Both the position numbers and the translations under genes were made by a program. A stretch of DNA of 64,000 nucleotides from positions 62,001-126,000 of the forward strand of contig JAQDDS010000002.1 in the NCBI GenBank assembly GCA_027665725.1, written 5' to 3'. Source of the stretch: Streptococcaceae bacterium AF77-01CM03A (GTDB lineage Bacteria > Bacillota > Bacilli > Lactobacillales > Streptococcaceae). How positions within the stretch are numbered: the first letter of the stretch is position 1; each line of letters begins with the position of its first letter. Shown here one piece after another: positions 9,470-20,099 of this stretch. The notes under the pieces were generated by a model. The model was not told where the DNA came from and did not search any database. It saw only the letters and a list, made by a program, of their open reading frames with translations.

Positions 9470-10534
9470 ATGACAACATTATTTTCTAAAATCAAAGAAG
9501 TAACAGAACTTTCTGCTATCTCAGGTCATGAAGCGCCTGTACGCTCTTATCTTCGTGAGAAAATAACTCCTCACGTGGATGAAGTAGTAACAGATGGCCT
9601 AGGTGGTATTTTTGGAGTTAAGCACTCAGAAGTAGCCAATGCCCCTCGCGTCTTGGTAGCATCTCACATGGATGAAGTTGGTTTTATGGTGAGTGAAATC
9701 AAACCAGATGGAACCTTCCGAGTAGTTGAAATCGGTGGTTGGAACCCGATGGTTGTCAGCAGCCAACGTTTTAAACTCTTCACTCGCCAAGGCCGTGAGA
9801 TTCCAGTAATTTCAGGTTCAGTTCCTCCACATTTGACTCGTGGCACAGGTGGGCCAACAATGCCAGCTATTTCAGATATCGTTTTTGACGGTGGTTTTGC
9901 GGATAAGGCTGAGGCTGAAAGTTTTGGTATCCGTCCTGGAGACACAATCGTTCCAGATAGTAGCGCAATCCTAACTGCTAATGAAAAAAATATCATCTCA
10001 AAAGCATGGGATAACCGTTATGGTGTTCTCATGGTTAGCGAGTTGGCAGAAAACTTGTCAGGCCAAAAACTAGGAAATGAACTTTACCTTGGTGCTAACG
10101 TCCAAGAAGAAGTTGGACTTCGTGGTGCCCATGCCTCTACAACAAAATTTGATCCAGAAGTATTCCTTGCTGTAGACTGTTCACCAGCAGGTGATGTCTA
10201 TGGTGGCCAAGGCAAGATTGGTGACGGAACCTTGATTCGTTTCTACGACCCAGGTCACTTGCTTCTCCCAGGCATGAAGGACTTCCTTTTGACAACTGCT
10301 GAAGAAGCTGGTATCAAATACCAATACTATTGTGGAAAAGGTGGTACAGATGCAGGAGCAGCTCATCTGAAAAATGCTGGTGTTCCATCTACAACAATCG
10401 GTGTCTGCGCTCGTTATATCCACTCTCACCAAACCCTTTATGCTATGGACGATTTCCTTGAAGCTCAAGCTTTCCTACAAGCCTTGGTTAAAAAATTAGA
10501 TCGCTCTACTGTAGACTTGATTAAAAATTATTAA
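9470..10534 (+). CDS. pepA: Glutamyl aminopeptidase (M42 family)
   Basis: A 354-residue M42 metallo-aminopeptidase that removes N-terminal Glu/Asp from peptides in the cytoplasm as a large tetrahedral oligomer. Metal and catalytic residues are visible: the first His in SHMDEVGFMV (about 66), the bridging Asp in WDNRYG (about 182), the catalytic Glu pair in NVQEEVGLRGA (about 213), Asp in AVDCSPAGD and the last His in YIHSHQTLY (about 318). The SD is AAGGGATAG. The gene stands alone between two terminators with the small immunity-like gene after it. Confidence 0.93.
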   Translation: MTTLFSKIKEVTELSAISGHEAPVRSYLREKITPHVDEVVTDGLGGIFGVKHSEVANAPRVLVASHMDEVGFMVSEIKPDGTFRVVEIGGWNPMVVSSQRFKLFTRQGREIPVISGSVPPHLTRGTGGPTMPAISDIVFDGGFADKAEAESFGIRPGDTIVPDSSAILTANEKNIISKAWDNRYGVLMVSELAENLSGQKLGNELYLGANVQEEVGLRGAHASTTKFDPEVFLAVDCSPAGDVYGGQGKIGDGTLIRFYDPGHLLLPGMKDFLLTTAEEAGIKYQYYCGKGGTDAGAAHLKNAGVPSTTIGVCARYIHSHQTLYAMDDFLEAQAFLQALVKKLDRSTVDLIKNY

Positions 10535-10557
10535 ATATCAATATGGAGATGATGGGG

Positions 10558-10854
10558 ATGGAAGAACCAAACCTAGAAACCTTGATACGGGACCTTTACA
10601 ATCATGCCCGTCAAAACTTGAGTGAAGATTTAGTGGTTGCACTCCTAGAAACTGCTAAGCAGTTGCCCAGCACTAATGAGCGATTGCTAGCAGTACGGCT
10701 ATCAGGTCTGGTCACTCTTGAACTTCTCAAGAATCCCAAGACCCCAGCGCCTGAGTTAGTCAATTTGGCCCGCTTTATCCAAAAGGAAGAAGCTAGGTAC
10801 AAGGGCGCAGCAGCATCTTCCATTATGATTGGAGAGCTATTTAAAATGCTTTGA
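10558..10854 (+). CDS. Bacteriocin-immunity-like small helical protein (EntA_Immun type)
   Basis: The 98-residue product (MEEPNLETLIRDLY...) is all-helical by composition. It follows the pattern of the enterocin A immunity family: an acidic start, LIRDLYNHARQ, a LLETAKQL helix, RLLAVRLSGL and a C-terminal basic helix. Such proteins are cytoplasmic and protect against class IIa or related bacteriocins. No bacteriocin gene lies nearby, so it would be an orphan. I chose the ATG at 10558 because GGAG at 10545-10548 is then nine bases upstream; in-frame ATGs at 10543, 10549 and 10552 lack an SD. Family assignment is by eye and moderate. Confidence 0.6.
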   Translation: MEEPNLETLIRDLYNHARQNLSEDLVVALLETAKQLPSTNERLLAVRLSGLVTLELLKNPKTPAPELVNLARFIQKEEARYKGAAASSIMIGELFKML

Positions 10855-10880
10855 TTCTTTCGAATCAAAGCATTTTTTTA
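10843..10880. terminator. Bidirectional terminator between the immunity-like gene and the Na/Pi cotransporter
   Basis: AAAATGCTTTGATTC and its exact complement form a 15-pair stem with loop TTTC; T-runs follow in both directions. It overlaps the last codons of the upstream gene. Confidence 0.9.
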
Positions 10881-10882
10881 TC

Positions 10883-12514
10883 TTAGATTTGTTCAGCCAA
10901 AACCTTTTCAGCAAGGTTCATAGCGTGGTCTGATACACGAGTGTAGTGTGAAATAATATCGATAAAGTTGACACCTGCTTGGGTAGAACATTCTCCGTTA
11001 TTAAGACGTTTGATATGAGTCTTACGAAGGACACGTTCCATGTTGTTGATGTCTTCGTGTCGCTCGATAAGAGCTTGAGCTTTCTCGAGGTCGTTATTTT
11101 CTACACTTTCAAGAGCATCTTTGACGAATTCGCTAGTTTTAAGATAAATCTCTGCTAGTTCTTCTAATGCAGCCTCAGAGAACTGAACATTCTTGCGTTG
11201 CAAGTAATCATTAAGATTAAGCAGGGCTTCTGCGTGGTCTCCGATACGTTCCAAGTCTCGTGAAGAGTCAAGGATATTTGTTAAGACTTCACTCTCTTTT
11301 TGGCTCAAAGCTTCACCAGATAAACTAATGAGGTAACGAGTCAATTTTTCATCAATGGTATTGATAGCTTCTTCAGTCTTATGTCCCTTCTCTGCAACTT
11401 TTTCATTAGAGTTGATGATATAGTCGTAAGAGAGGTCAAAGGCTTTAGCAGCATAATTACCCAAGTGAAGAAGTTCTTTTTTAGCATTTCCAAGAGCGAT
11501 AGATGGAGCTTGTTTGATCAGTTGCTCATCAAGGTAGAGAGGTTCGTATTTGACAACTTCGTCTTCTCCAGGGATAAGCTTGGTTACCAAGAAGGCAAGA
11601 GCTCCGATGAATGGAAACTGAATGATTGTATTGGTAATGTTGAAGGTTCCGTGGGCGAAGGCGATGGTCATTTCTGGAGCTAGATTTAAGAAGCTCTCAA
11701 ACCATTGGATTAAGCCTGTAAATGGAACGAGGAAGATAATACAGATAACAGTTCCGATAACGTTAAAGGCTACATGGGCTGCGGCCACACGTTTGGCTGC
11801 GATATTAGCACCCAAGGAAGCGATAATAGCAGTGATAGTTGTTCCGATGTTATCTCCAAAGAGAACTGGTAGGGCCCCCTGAAGGTCAATCAGATTGCTA
11901 GCGTAGAGATTTTGTAGAATCCCGATGGTCGCGGAGGAGGCTTGAATCAGAAGGGTTAGACCTGTTCCGACAAGAACACCCAAGATTGGATTTTTACTAA
12001 GTTCTACCATATAGTCTTTAAAGACTTGTAAATCCTTAAGGGGTTCCATAGCGCCACTCATAAGATTGAGGGCAAAGAAGATACCACCAACACCAAAGAG
12101 GATTCGTCCGATGTTATTGATGGTTCTATTTTTTGTGAAGAAGAGACAGACTGCTCCGAGAAAGAGCATCGGTAAAGCGTAGTCTCCCAGTTTAAAACCG
12201 ATGATAAAGGATGTGACGGTTGTTCCAATATTGGCTCCCATAACAATCCCAATAGCCTGACGTAAAGTCAATAGTCCGGCACTAACCAGACCAACTGTAA
12301 TAACCGTAACACCTGAACTCGATTGAATCAGGGCAGTCATCCCAATTCCAACTAAAATTCCAAAGAAAGGATTGCTAGTATATTTGTCAATGTAATATCG
12401 AAGACGATCTCCAGCTGCTTGTTGCAAACCGTCTCCCATGGTCTTGATACTATATAAGAATAGTCCCAGACCACCTAAAAAGTGAAATGCAATTTCCTGC
12501 CAATTAATGGACAT
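10883..12514 (-). CDS. Na+/phosphate cotransporter (NptA/PhoU-like fusion)
   Basis: 543 residues. The N-terminal about 310 residues hold two repeats of the Na/Pi-cotransporter II module with the typical GANIGTT signatures (GANIGTTVTSF about 93 and GDNIGTTITAI about 220) and QSSSGVTV/QASSATIG motifs, spread over eight or nine membrane segments. The C-terminal about 190 residues form a PhoU-like helical domain (RDLERIGDHAEALLN and VSDHAMNLAEK repeats). It probably imports phosphate with sodium. The SD is CGGAGGAA. It converges with the small gene to its left and is divergent from endoD. Confidence 0.9.
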   Translation of the reverse strand: MSINWQEIAFHFLGGLGLFLYSIKTMGDGLQQAAGDRLRYYIDKYTSNPFFGILVGIGMTALIQSSSGVTVITVGLVSAGLLTLRQAIGIVMGANIGTTVTSFIIGFKLGDYALPMLFLGAVCLFFTKNRTINNIGRILFGVGGIFFALNLMSGAMEPLKDLQVFKDYMVELSKNPILGVLVGTGLTLLIQASSATIGILQNLYASNLIDLQGALPVLFGDNIGTTITAIIASLGANIAAKRVAAAHVAFNVIGTVICIIFLVPFTGLIQWFESFLNLAPEMTIAFAHGTFNITNTIIQFPFIGALAFLVTKLIPGEDEVVKYEPLYLDEQLIKQAPSIALGNAKKELLHLGNYAAKAFDLSYDYIINSNEKVAEKGHKTEEAINTIDEKLTRYLISLSGEALSQKESEVLTNILDSSRDLERIGDHAEALLNLNDYLQRKNVQFSEAALEELAEIYLKTSEFVKDALESVENNDLEKAQALIERHEDINNMERVLRKTHIKRLNNGECSTQAGVNFIDIISHYTRVSDHAMNLAEKVLAEQI

Positions 12515-12558
12515 TTTCTTTTTCCTCCGAAAACTAATCGCGGAATTTCTCCCATTCT

Positions 12559-12587
12559 ATTTTAAAGGATTAATAGCAATCTAACAA
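12559..12587 (-). promoter_or_regulatory. SigA promoter of the Na/Pi cotransporter gene
   Basis: Minus strand: -35 TTGTTA (12582-12587), 17-base spacer, -10 TAAAAT (12559-12564). Confidence 0.55.
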
Positions 12588-12696
12588 GTAGTAAATGAAG
12601 TTTTTTAAGAAAAATGCTAGTAAAAGTAGAAAAATGCTTCTAATTGTCTAATTTATATCATTTATTCACTCCTTTATAGATATTTATGGGCAAGTG

Positions 12697-12724
12697 TTGA
12701 CTCTTCCTTTAAATAACGTAAAAT
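12697..12724 (+). promoter_or_regulatory. SigA promoter of endoD
   Basis: -35 TTGACT (12697-12702), 16-base spacer, -10 TAAAAT (12719-12724). A weak cre-like sequence (AAAACGCTTAC, about 12778-12790, three mismatches) lies in the leader. The 12515-12813 gap otherwise shows only this and the divergent promoter. Confidence 0.65.
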
Positions 12725-12813
12725 GAAAATGAACAGTTCTGCTTTTTCCAGAGCAGTTACTTTTTTAAAACAAAAAATAAAACGCTTACTTTTGGAAGTA
12801 AAAGGAGAAAAAG

Positions 12814-15800
12814 ATGAAGAATCCATTTTTTGAGCAACGTTGCCGCTATAGTATTCGAAAATTATCAGTGGGTGCCTGCTCTTTGATGATTGGCTCGGTT
12901 TTATTTGCCAACCAAGCTCTAGCAGAAGAAGTTGCCCTTCCAGCAAATGAAACAACAACTACTGCTGTAGCTGCAGAGCAACCGTCAAATAACACGACTG
13001 AACAGCCATCGACTGCAACTACAGAACAACCAACAACTACTTCACCTGAAGTCTTGAAGCAGTTAGAGGAGACTGAAAACAAGGTTAGTGACAAAGCCGT
13101 TTCAGAAGAAAAACCATCCTTGGACCAATTGCCTGCAGCTGATAAGGAAGCGGCTAGTCCAGCTACTGAAACTCCTAAGGTTGAAGAAGCACCTGCAACT
13201 ACAGAAAATAAGGCTGAAGAGAAAGCAACAGTCTCTGATGTTCCTAAGACAGAAGAAAAAAGTCTTCGACCAAAAGAAATTAAGTTTGACACCTGGGAAG
13301 ATTTGTTAAAATGGGAACCGGGTGCCCGTGAAGACGACGCTATTAATCGTTCTTCAGTTGAATTGGCTAAACGTTACCGTGGGCATGTAGTCAACGAAAA
13401 AGCCAATAAGGACGCCAAGGTTGAAGCTCTTGCCAATACCAACTCTAAGGCTAAAGACCATGCATCTGTAGGTGGTGAAGAGTTTAAAGCCTACGCTTTT
13501 GACTACTGGCAATACTTGAATTCAATGGTCTTCTGGGAAGGCCTCGTTCCGACTTCAGATGTGATTGATGCTGGTCACCGTAATGGTGTTCCAGTATTGG
13601 GTACTCTTTTCTTTAACTGGTCTAATAGTATTGCAGACCAAGAAAAATTTGCTGCAGCCCTTCAACAAGATGAGGATGGAACTTTCCCTATCGCTCGTAA
13701 GTTAGTTGATTTGGCTAAATATTATGGATTTGATGGCTACTTTATCAACCAAGAAACTACGGGTGATATCGTAACGCCTCTTGGTAAGAAAATGCGTGAC
13801 TTCATGCTTTACACCAAGGAATATGCAGCTCAAGTCAACCATCCTGTTAAGTATTCTTGGTATGATGCCATGACTTATGAATATGGCCGTTACCATGAGG
13901 ATGGACTTGGTGAGTACAACTATCAATTCATGGAAAAAGAAGGCGATAAAGTACCTGCAGATCACTTCTTTGCAAATTTTAACTGGACTAAAGAGAAAAA
14001 TGATTACTCTGTAACTATGGCCAAATGGCTTGGACGTAGTCAGTACGATGTCTTTGCAGGTTTGGAATTGCAACAAGGTGGTTCCTACAAGACAAAAGTG
14101 AAATGGGATGCCCTTTTTGATGAAAATGGCAAACTTCGCTTGTCGCTTGGACTCTTTGCACCTGATACTATCACTAGTCTTGGTAAGACAGGAGAAGACT
14201 ATCACAAGAATGAAAATATCTTCTTTACAGGTTACCAAGGAGATCCAACTGGTCAAAAACCAGATGACAAGGACTGGTACGGAATTGCTAACCTCGTAGC
14301 TGACCGCACACCAGCAGTGGGACGTACCTTTACAACATCCTTTAACACTGGACATGGTAAAAAATGGTTTGTAGACGGTAAAGTTTCTAAGGATTCGGAA
14401 TGGAACTATCGTTCTGTATCAGGTATCTTGCCTACATGGCGCTGGTGGCAAACTTCATCAGGTGCTAAACTTCAAGCTGATTATGACTTTGAAGATGCCT
14501 ACAATGGTGGTAATTCACTTAAGTTTGCGGGTGATTTAGCTGAAAATACCAACCAAGATGTTCGCCTTTACTCTACAAAACTCGAAGTAACAGATAAAAC
14601 AAAACTTCGTGTTGCTCATAAAGGTGGTAAGGGAAGCAAGGTCTATGTAGAGTTTGCGACTCAGAAAAACTATACTTATGGTGGAGAGAATACTCGCAAA
14701 GAGCTGACTTTATCTGACGATTGGACAAAAGATGAATTTGATTTGAGTGCCTTAGCAGGTCAGACTATTTACGGCATCAAGCTCACTTTTGAAAATACTG
14801 CTGCCCTTAAGGGTTATCAATTTAACTTGGGTGAGTTGACTGTTACAGATAATCAAGAGGCTCCTCAAGCACCAACAGCTCTTAAAGTAGCTAAACAATC
14901 TCTGAAAAATGCTCAAGAAGCGGAAGCCATTGTCCAATTTACTGGAAATAAAGATGCTGACTTCTATGAAGTTTATGAGAAGGATGGCGATGCTTGGCGC
15001 CTATTGACAGGCTCATCTGCCACTACTATCTACCTACCAAAAGTTAGCCGTTCAGCTAGTGCAACTGGTACTAGTCAAGAATTGAAGGTTGTCGCAGTTG
15101 GTAAGAATGGTCTTCGTTCTGAAGCAGCAACTACAAACTTTGACTGGGGAATGACTGTCCAAGACACAAGTCTTCCAAGACCATTAGCAGAAAATATCGT
15201 TCCAGGAGCGACTGTTATCGGAAGTACCTTCCCAGACACAGAAGGCGGCGAAGGTATCGAAGGTATGTTGAATGGAACTATCACTAGTCTATCTGACAAA
15301 TGGTCTTCTGCTCAGTTGAGTGGTAGCGTTGATATCCATTTGACACAACCACGCCGTGTCGTTAGATGGGTCATGGACCATGCCGGTGCTGGTGGAGAAT
15401 CTGTCAACGATGGTTTGATGAATACTAAGGACTTTGACCTCTACTATAAGGATGAAGCTGGAGAATGGAAACTAGCTAAAGCAGTTCGTGGCAATAAAGC
15501 CCATGTTTCAGATATTACTCTTGATAGTCCAATTACGGCCCAAGACTGGCGTTTGAATGTTATCACATCTGACAATGGAACACCATGGAAAGCCATCCGT
15601 ATCTACAACTGGAAGATGTATGAAACTCTTGATACGGAGAGCCAAAACATCCCAATGGCTAAAGTTGCAGCGCGCGTTCTAACGGACAATAAGATTCAGC
15701 TTGGATTCTCAGAAGTTCCTGCTGGAGCAACAATTACAGTCTATGACAAGGCAGATTCACAAACTCCTATCGCTACTTTAAACACAGTAGTTGGAGGGGA

Positions 15801-17571
15801 TTTAGCAACAGAAGCATTAAGTTTTGAAAAACGTCCAAGCCTTCTTTACTACCGTACACAATTACCAGGTAAAGAAATCAGTAATACTCTTGCTGTGACG
15901 ATTCCTCAGGATGAAAGAAAGATTAAGTCTGTCAGTCTAGAAGTAGCACCTAAAAAGACAACTTACCAAGATGGCGAGGAATTGAATCTCAAAGGTGGTC
16001 TTCTTCGCGTCAAATATGAGGGTGAAGAGGCAGACGAAGTCATCAACCTCAGTCATGCAGGTGTAGTTGTTAACGGCTACGATACTCACCATCATGGTGA
16101 ACAAGACTTAACGGTAACCTATCTTGGTCTTCCAGTTGCAGGAAGCTTCAAGGTTCAAGTGACTGGTGAAGAAGCTGGTCCAAAAGAAGTCGCAGCCTTG
16201 TATATTAGCAAACAACCGAAAATTGATTACTTTGTAGGCGATACTCTTGACTTATCAGAGGGACGCTTCAAGGTCTTATATGATGATGAAACTGAGACTG
16301 AACATAGCTTTACAGACCAAGGAGTTGAAATTACAGGCTATGATTCTCAAAAAACAGGCCGTCAAAAACTTCAATTGCACTATCAAGGTCAAACTGTCGA
16401 GTTTGATGTTCTAGTGTCACCTAAGGCAGCCATTAACGACGAATATCTGAAACAAGAGATCACATCTGCTCAAGGTCGCAAAGAAACAGTAGCTTATACA
16501 TTTGCGGATGCAGCAAAACAAGCAGCTCTTATTGAGAAGATTGATGCAGCAAAAGCGATTTTAGAAAACCATGATGCTAGTCAAGAAGCAGTCAACCAAG
16601 CCTTGAATGACTTGAAACAAGCTGGTGCTGACTTGAATGGTGTACAGGTTTATCAAGCAGCTAAGGAAGAACTTGAAACTCTTCTAGGGAAAGTTCGTGA
16701 GAAAAATGCAGACGATCCAATCATCGCTCAAGCAGAAACTCTCGTTGGCTCAACAAATCCTACTCCAGAAGCCTTTGCGGACATGAAAGAAAAGCTGAAC
16801 AAGAAACTAACTCCTGCAGAAGAAAGCCATCATGTAGGTAGTTTAGAAGATGAAACTGCTCCAACAGTTGAAACTCTACCTGAGTTAGTGATTGAAACAG
16901 AAACTCAAGCCTTCGAACGCCAAGAACGTCCGTCAGGAGACCTCTTGGTGGGAGAACGTCGTATTGTTCAGGTAGGTGTAGAAGGTCAGACTCGTCGTCT
17001 GATTGAAGTTGATGCCAAAGGCAACCGCACTCTTCTTGAGACAGAAGTAGTCAAGGAAGCAGTGGCAGAGATTACTGAAGTTGGTACCAAGGTAGAAAGC
17101 CGTGTTCAGCCACTAGATGGAGTCAAAGATTTGACAATTAGCAATCCAGCATTGGTGATTGAAGAAGAAAAGGTTGCATACGGTCATGAAGAACGAGTAA
17201 ATCCTAGCCTTCAGGCAGGTGAACGACGTTTAGTTCAGGCAGGAGTTGATGGGCTTCGTAGAAATCTTGTAGAAGTTGACGCAGAAGGCAACCGCAGTCT
17301 TAAGGGAACAGAGCTTATCAAAGAAACTGTTACTGAGATTGTTGAGATTGGTCCAAAAGTTGATGTCCAAACTGACAAACCTCTTGCACCTGCTCCAGTA
17401 GTAGAAGCAGCTAAACAGGAACCAGCAAAAACAGAAGCACAAGCTGAGAAACCTGAAGGAAAACAACTTCCAAATACAGGTGAAGAAGTAGATGTAAATC
17501 TCCTTGCTCTTGGCTTGGTTGGAGTTCTAGGTGGTTTTGGACTACTCGCACAAAAGAAAAAAGAAGATTAA
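12814..17571 (+). CDS. endoD: Cell-wall-anchored endo-beta-N-acetylglucosaminidase (GH85, EndoD type)
   Basis: A 1585-residue surface enzyme that cuts the chitobiose core of N-glycans. A YSIRKLSVGACSLMIGS signal (12-28) is followed by a Thr/Glu/Pro-rich linker and a GH85 domain (about 160-570) with the catalytic triplet NQE in YFINQETTGD (Asn312, Glu314). Then come beta-sandwich and Fn3-like segments (about 570-775), a discoidin-like carbohydrate module (about 785-945), two Ig-like repeats (about 1036-1200), a helical FIVAR-like region (about 1205-1340) and two G5-like repeats (about 1353-1530) that may bind wall or glycans. It ends in LPNTG (1552-1556), a hydrophobic stretch and a KKKED tail for sortase A. 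The SD is AAAAGGAG. Downstream modules were assigned by eye. Confidence 0.95.
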   Translation: MKNPFFEQRCRYSIRKLSVGACSLMIGSVLFANQALAEEVALPANETTTTAVAAEQPSNNTTEQPSTATTEQPTTTSPEVLKQLEETENKVSDKAVSEEKPSLDQLPAADKEAASPATETPKVEEAPATTENKAEEKATVSDVPKTEEKSLRPKEIKFDTWEDLLKWEPGAREDDAINRSSVELAKRYRGHVVNEKANKDAKVEALANTNSKAKDHASVGGEEFKAYAFDYWQYLNSMVFWEGLVPTSDVIDAGHRNGVPVLGTLFFNWSNSIADQEKFAAALQQDEDGTFPIARKLVDLAKYYGFDGYFINQETTGDIVTPLGKKMRDFMLYTKEYAAQVNHPVKYSWYDAMTYEYGRYHEDGLGEYNYQFMEKEGDKVPADHFFANFNWTKEKNDYSVTMAKWLGRSQYDVFAGLELQQGGSYKTKVKWDALFDENGKLRLSLGLFAPDTITSLGKTGEDYHKNENIFFTGYQGDPTGQKPDDKDWYGIANLVADRTPAVGRTFTTSFNTGHGKKWFVDGKVSKDSEWNYRSVSGILPTWRWWQTSSGAKLQADYDFEDAYNGGNSLKFAGDLAENTNQDVRLYSTKLEVTDKTKLRVAHKGGKGSKVYVEFATQKNYTYGGENTRKELTLSDDWTKDEFDLSALAGQTIYGIKLTFENTAALKGYQFNLGELTVTDNQEAPQAPTALKVAKQSLKNAQEAEAIVQFTGNKDADFYEVYEKDGDAWRLLTGSSATTIYLPKVSRSASATGTSQELKVVAVGKNGLRSEAATTNFDWGMTVQDTSLPRPLAENIVPGATVIGSTFPDTEGGEGIEGMLNGTITSLSDKWSSAQLSGSVDIHLTQPRRVVRWVMDHAGAGGESVNDGLMNTKDFDLYYKDEAGEWKLAKAVRGNKAHVSDITLDSPITAQDWRLNVITSDNGTPWKAIRIYNWKMYETLDTESQNIPMAKVAARVLTDNKIQLGFSEVPAGATITVYDKADSQTPIATLNTVVGGDLATEALSFEKRPSLLYYRTQLPGKEISNTLAVTIPQDERKIKSVSLEVAPKKTTYQDGEELNLKGGLLRVKYEGEEADEVINLSHAGVVVNGYDTHHHGEQDLTVTYLGLPVAGSFKVQVTGEEAGPKEVAALYISKQPKIDYFVGDTLDLSEGRFKVLYDDETETEHSFTDQGVEITGYDSQKTGRQKLQLHYQGQTVEFDVLVSPKAAINDEYLKQEITSAQGRKETVAYTFADAAKQAALIEKIDAAKAILENHDASQEAVNQALNDLKQAGADLNGVQVYQAAKEELETLLGKVREKNADDPIIAQAETLVGSTNPTPEAFADMKEKLNKKLTPAEESHHVGSLEDETAPTVETLPELVIETETQAFERQERPSGDLLVGERRIVQVGVEGQTRRLIEVDAKGNRTLLETEVVKEAVAEITEVGTKVESRVQPLDGVKDLTISNPALVIEEEKVAYGHEERVNPSLQAGERRLVQAGVDGLRRNLVEVDAEGNRSLKGTELIKETVTEIVEIGPKVDVQTDKPLAPAPVVEAAKQEPAKTEAQAEKPEGKQLPNTGEEVDVNLLALGLVGVLGGFGLLAQKKKED

Positions 17572-17606
17572 GTTAGCAACTTATCTAAAATTGACTTCAT
17601 ATCAAT

Positions 17607-17642
17607 AAAAAAGATTTGACTATTCATGGTCAAATCTTTTTT
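17607..17642 (+). terminator. Terminator after endoD
   Basis: AAAAAAGATTTGAC pairs with GTCAAATCTTTTTT (14 pairs, loop of eight); the A- and T-runs make it usable in both directions. Confidence 0.85.
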
Positions 17643-17761
17643 GTCTTGCTGAGGTTAAAAATGGGAGTACCTATTGTTATTTGAGGGATTCTCTAAATTT
17701 ACCGGTGAGAAATGGTTCAGAGTAAAAGTTTAAGGTTTTGCTATCTCTTTTATTGATTTTG

Positions 17762-17770
17762 TGATATAAT
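17762..17770 (+). promoter_or_regulatory. Extended -10 promoter of pgk
   Basis: TGATATAAT is an extended -10; no convincing -35. The start codon follows 33 bases downstream, with SD AGAAGGAG. Confidence 0.6.
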
Positions 17771-17803
17771 TAACACGTAAAAAAAAAGAAGGAGTCATAT
17801 CTA

Positions 17804-19003
17804 ATGGCAAAATTGACTGTTAAAGACGTTGACTTGAAAGGGAAAAAAGTTCTCGTTCGTGTTGACTTCAACGTACCTGTAAAAGATGGCGTGATCACTA
17901 ACGACAACCGTATCACTGCTGCCCTTCCAACTATCAAGTACATCCTTGAACAAGGCGGACGTGCAATCCTCTTCTCTCACCTTGGACGTGTAAAAGAAGA
18001 AGCAGATAAAGAAGGTAAATCACTTGCTCCTGTAGCTGCTGACTTGGCTGCTAAATTGGGTCAAGAAGTTAAATTTATCCCAGGTGTTACTCGTGGTGCT
18101 GAATTGGAAGCAGCTGTTAACGCTCTTGAAGATGGACAAGTTCTCTTGGTTGAAAACACTCGTTACGAAGATGTTGACGGCAAGAAAGAATCTAAAAACG
18201 ATCCTGAACTTGGTAAATACTGGGCATCACTTGGAGATGGTATCTTCGTAAACGATGCATTCGGTACAGCTCACCGTGCACACGCATCGAACGTTGGTAT
18301 CTCAGCAAACGTTGATAAAGCTGTTGCTGGATTCCTTCTTGAAAACGAAATTGCTTACATCAAAGAAGCAGTTGAAGCTCCAGAACGTCCATTCGTAGCT
18401 ATCCTTGGTGGATCTAAAGTATCTGACAAGATCGGTGTTATCGAAAACTTGCTTGAAAAAGCTGATAAAGTTCTTATCGGTGGTGGTATGACTTACACAT
18501 TCTACAAAGCACAAGGTATCGAAATCGGTAACTCACTTGTAGAAGAAGACAAATTGGATGTTGCTAAATCTCTTCTTGAAAAATCAAATGGTAAATTGAT
18601 CTTGCCAGTTGACTCAAAAGAAGCGAACGCATTTGCTGACTACACTGAAGTGAAAGACACTGAAGGTGAAGCAGTAGACCCAGGATTCCTTGGTCTTGAT
18701 ATCGGTCCTAAATCAATCGCTAAATTCGACCAAGAATTGACTGGTGCGAAAACAGTTGTATGGAACGGACCAATGGGTGTATTTGAAAACCCTGACTTCC
18801 AAGCTGGTACAATCGGTGTGATGGACGCTATCGTGAAACAACCAGGCGTTAAATCAATCATCGGTGGTGGTGACTCAGCTGCTGCAGCTATCAACCTTGG
18901 TCGCGCAGACAAGTTCTCATGGATCTCTACTGGTGGTGGAGCATCAATGGAACTTCTTGAAGGTAAAGTTCTTCCAGGACTTGCAGCTTTGACTGAAAAA
19001 TAA
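17804..19003 (+). CDS. pgk: Phosphoglycerate kinase
   Basis: Glycolytic enzyme transferring phosphate from 1,3-bisphosphoglycerate to ADP. The 399-residue protein has [11 protein letters not shown] (22-32), the HLGR substrate motif, the [14 protein letters not shown] segment, [10 protein letters not shown], and the C-terminal GGGDSAAA and [13 protein letters not shown] nucleotide motifs. Codon use is strongly biased to the optimal streptococcal set, as expected for a highly expressed gene. It is monocistronic between two terminators, next to endoD as I recall for S. pneumoniae. Confidence 0.98.
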   Translation: MAKLTVKDVDLKGKKVLVRVDFNVPVKDGVITNDNRITAALPTIKYILEQGGRAILFSHLGRVKEEADKEGKSLAPVAADLAAKLGQEVKFIPGVTRGAELEAAVNALEDGQVLLVENTRYEDVDGKKESKNDPELGKYWASLGDGIFVNDAFGTAHRAHASNVGISANVDKAVAGFLLENEIAYIKEAVEAPERPFVAILGGSKVSDKIGVIENLLEKADKVLIGGGMTYTFYKAQGIEIGNSLVEEDKLDVAKSLLEKSNGKLILPVDSKEANAFADYTEVKDTEGEAVDPGFLGLDIGPKSIAKFDQELTGAKTVVWNGPMGVFENPDFQAGTIGVMDAIVKQPGVKSIIGGGDSAAAAINLGRADKFSWISTGGGASMELLEGKVLPGLAALTEK

Positions 19004-19011
19004 GAAAACCT

Positions 19012-19041
19012 AAAAAGGAGGACTCAGGTTCTCCTTTTTTT
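19012..19041 (+). terminator. Terminator after pgk
   Basis: AAAAAGGAG pairs with CTCCTTTTT around a ten-base loop; T7 tail. Confidence 0.85.
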
Positions 19042-19086
19042 GCGCCCTTGTATAGTTCAAGAGATATTTAGTTACCGAGGGATAAT

Positions 19087-19115
19087 TGGACAGAATCCAA
19101 AAAAAACAGTAAAAT
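19087..19115 (+). promoter_or_regulatory. SigA promoter of the folate (sul) operon
   Basis: -35 TTGGAC (19087-19092), 17-base spacer, -10 TAAAAT (19110-19115). The transcript would start near 19122, leaving a leader of about 23 bases. Confidence 0.6.
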
Positions 19116-19144
19116 AGAGGAATACCAATCTAAATGAAATTTGA

Positions 19145-20098
<954 letters not shown>

Positions 20099-20099
20099 G

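Noticed and set aside
12777..12790. cre site in the endoD leader
   Set aside because: AAAACGCTTAC keeps only the central half; three mismatches to consensus, so not called.
13702..14355. 217-codon open frame on the minus strand inside endoD
   Set aside because: It lies wholly opposite the GH85 domain, whose catalytic motifs are clear, has no SD or known motif, and reflects codon bias of the real gene.
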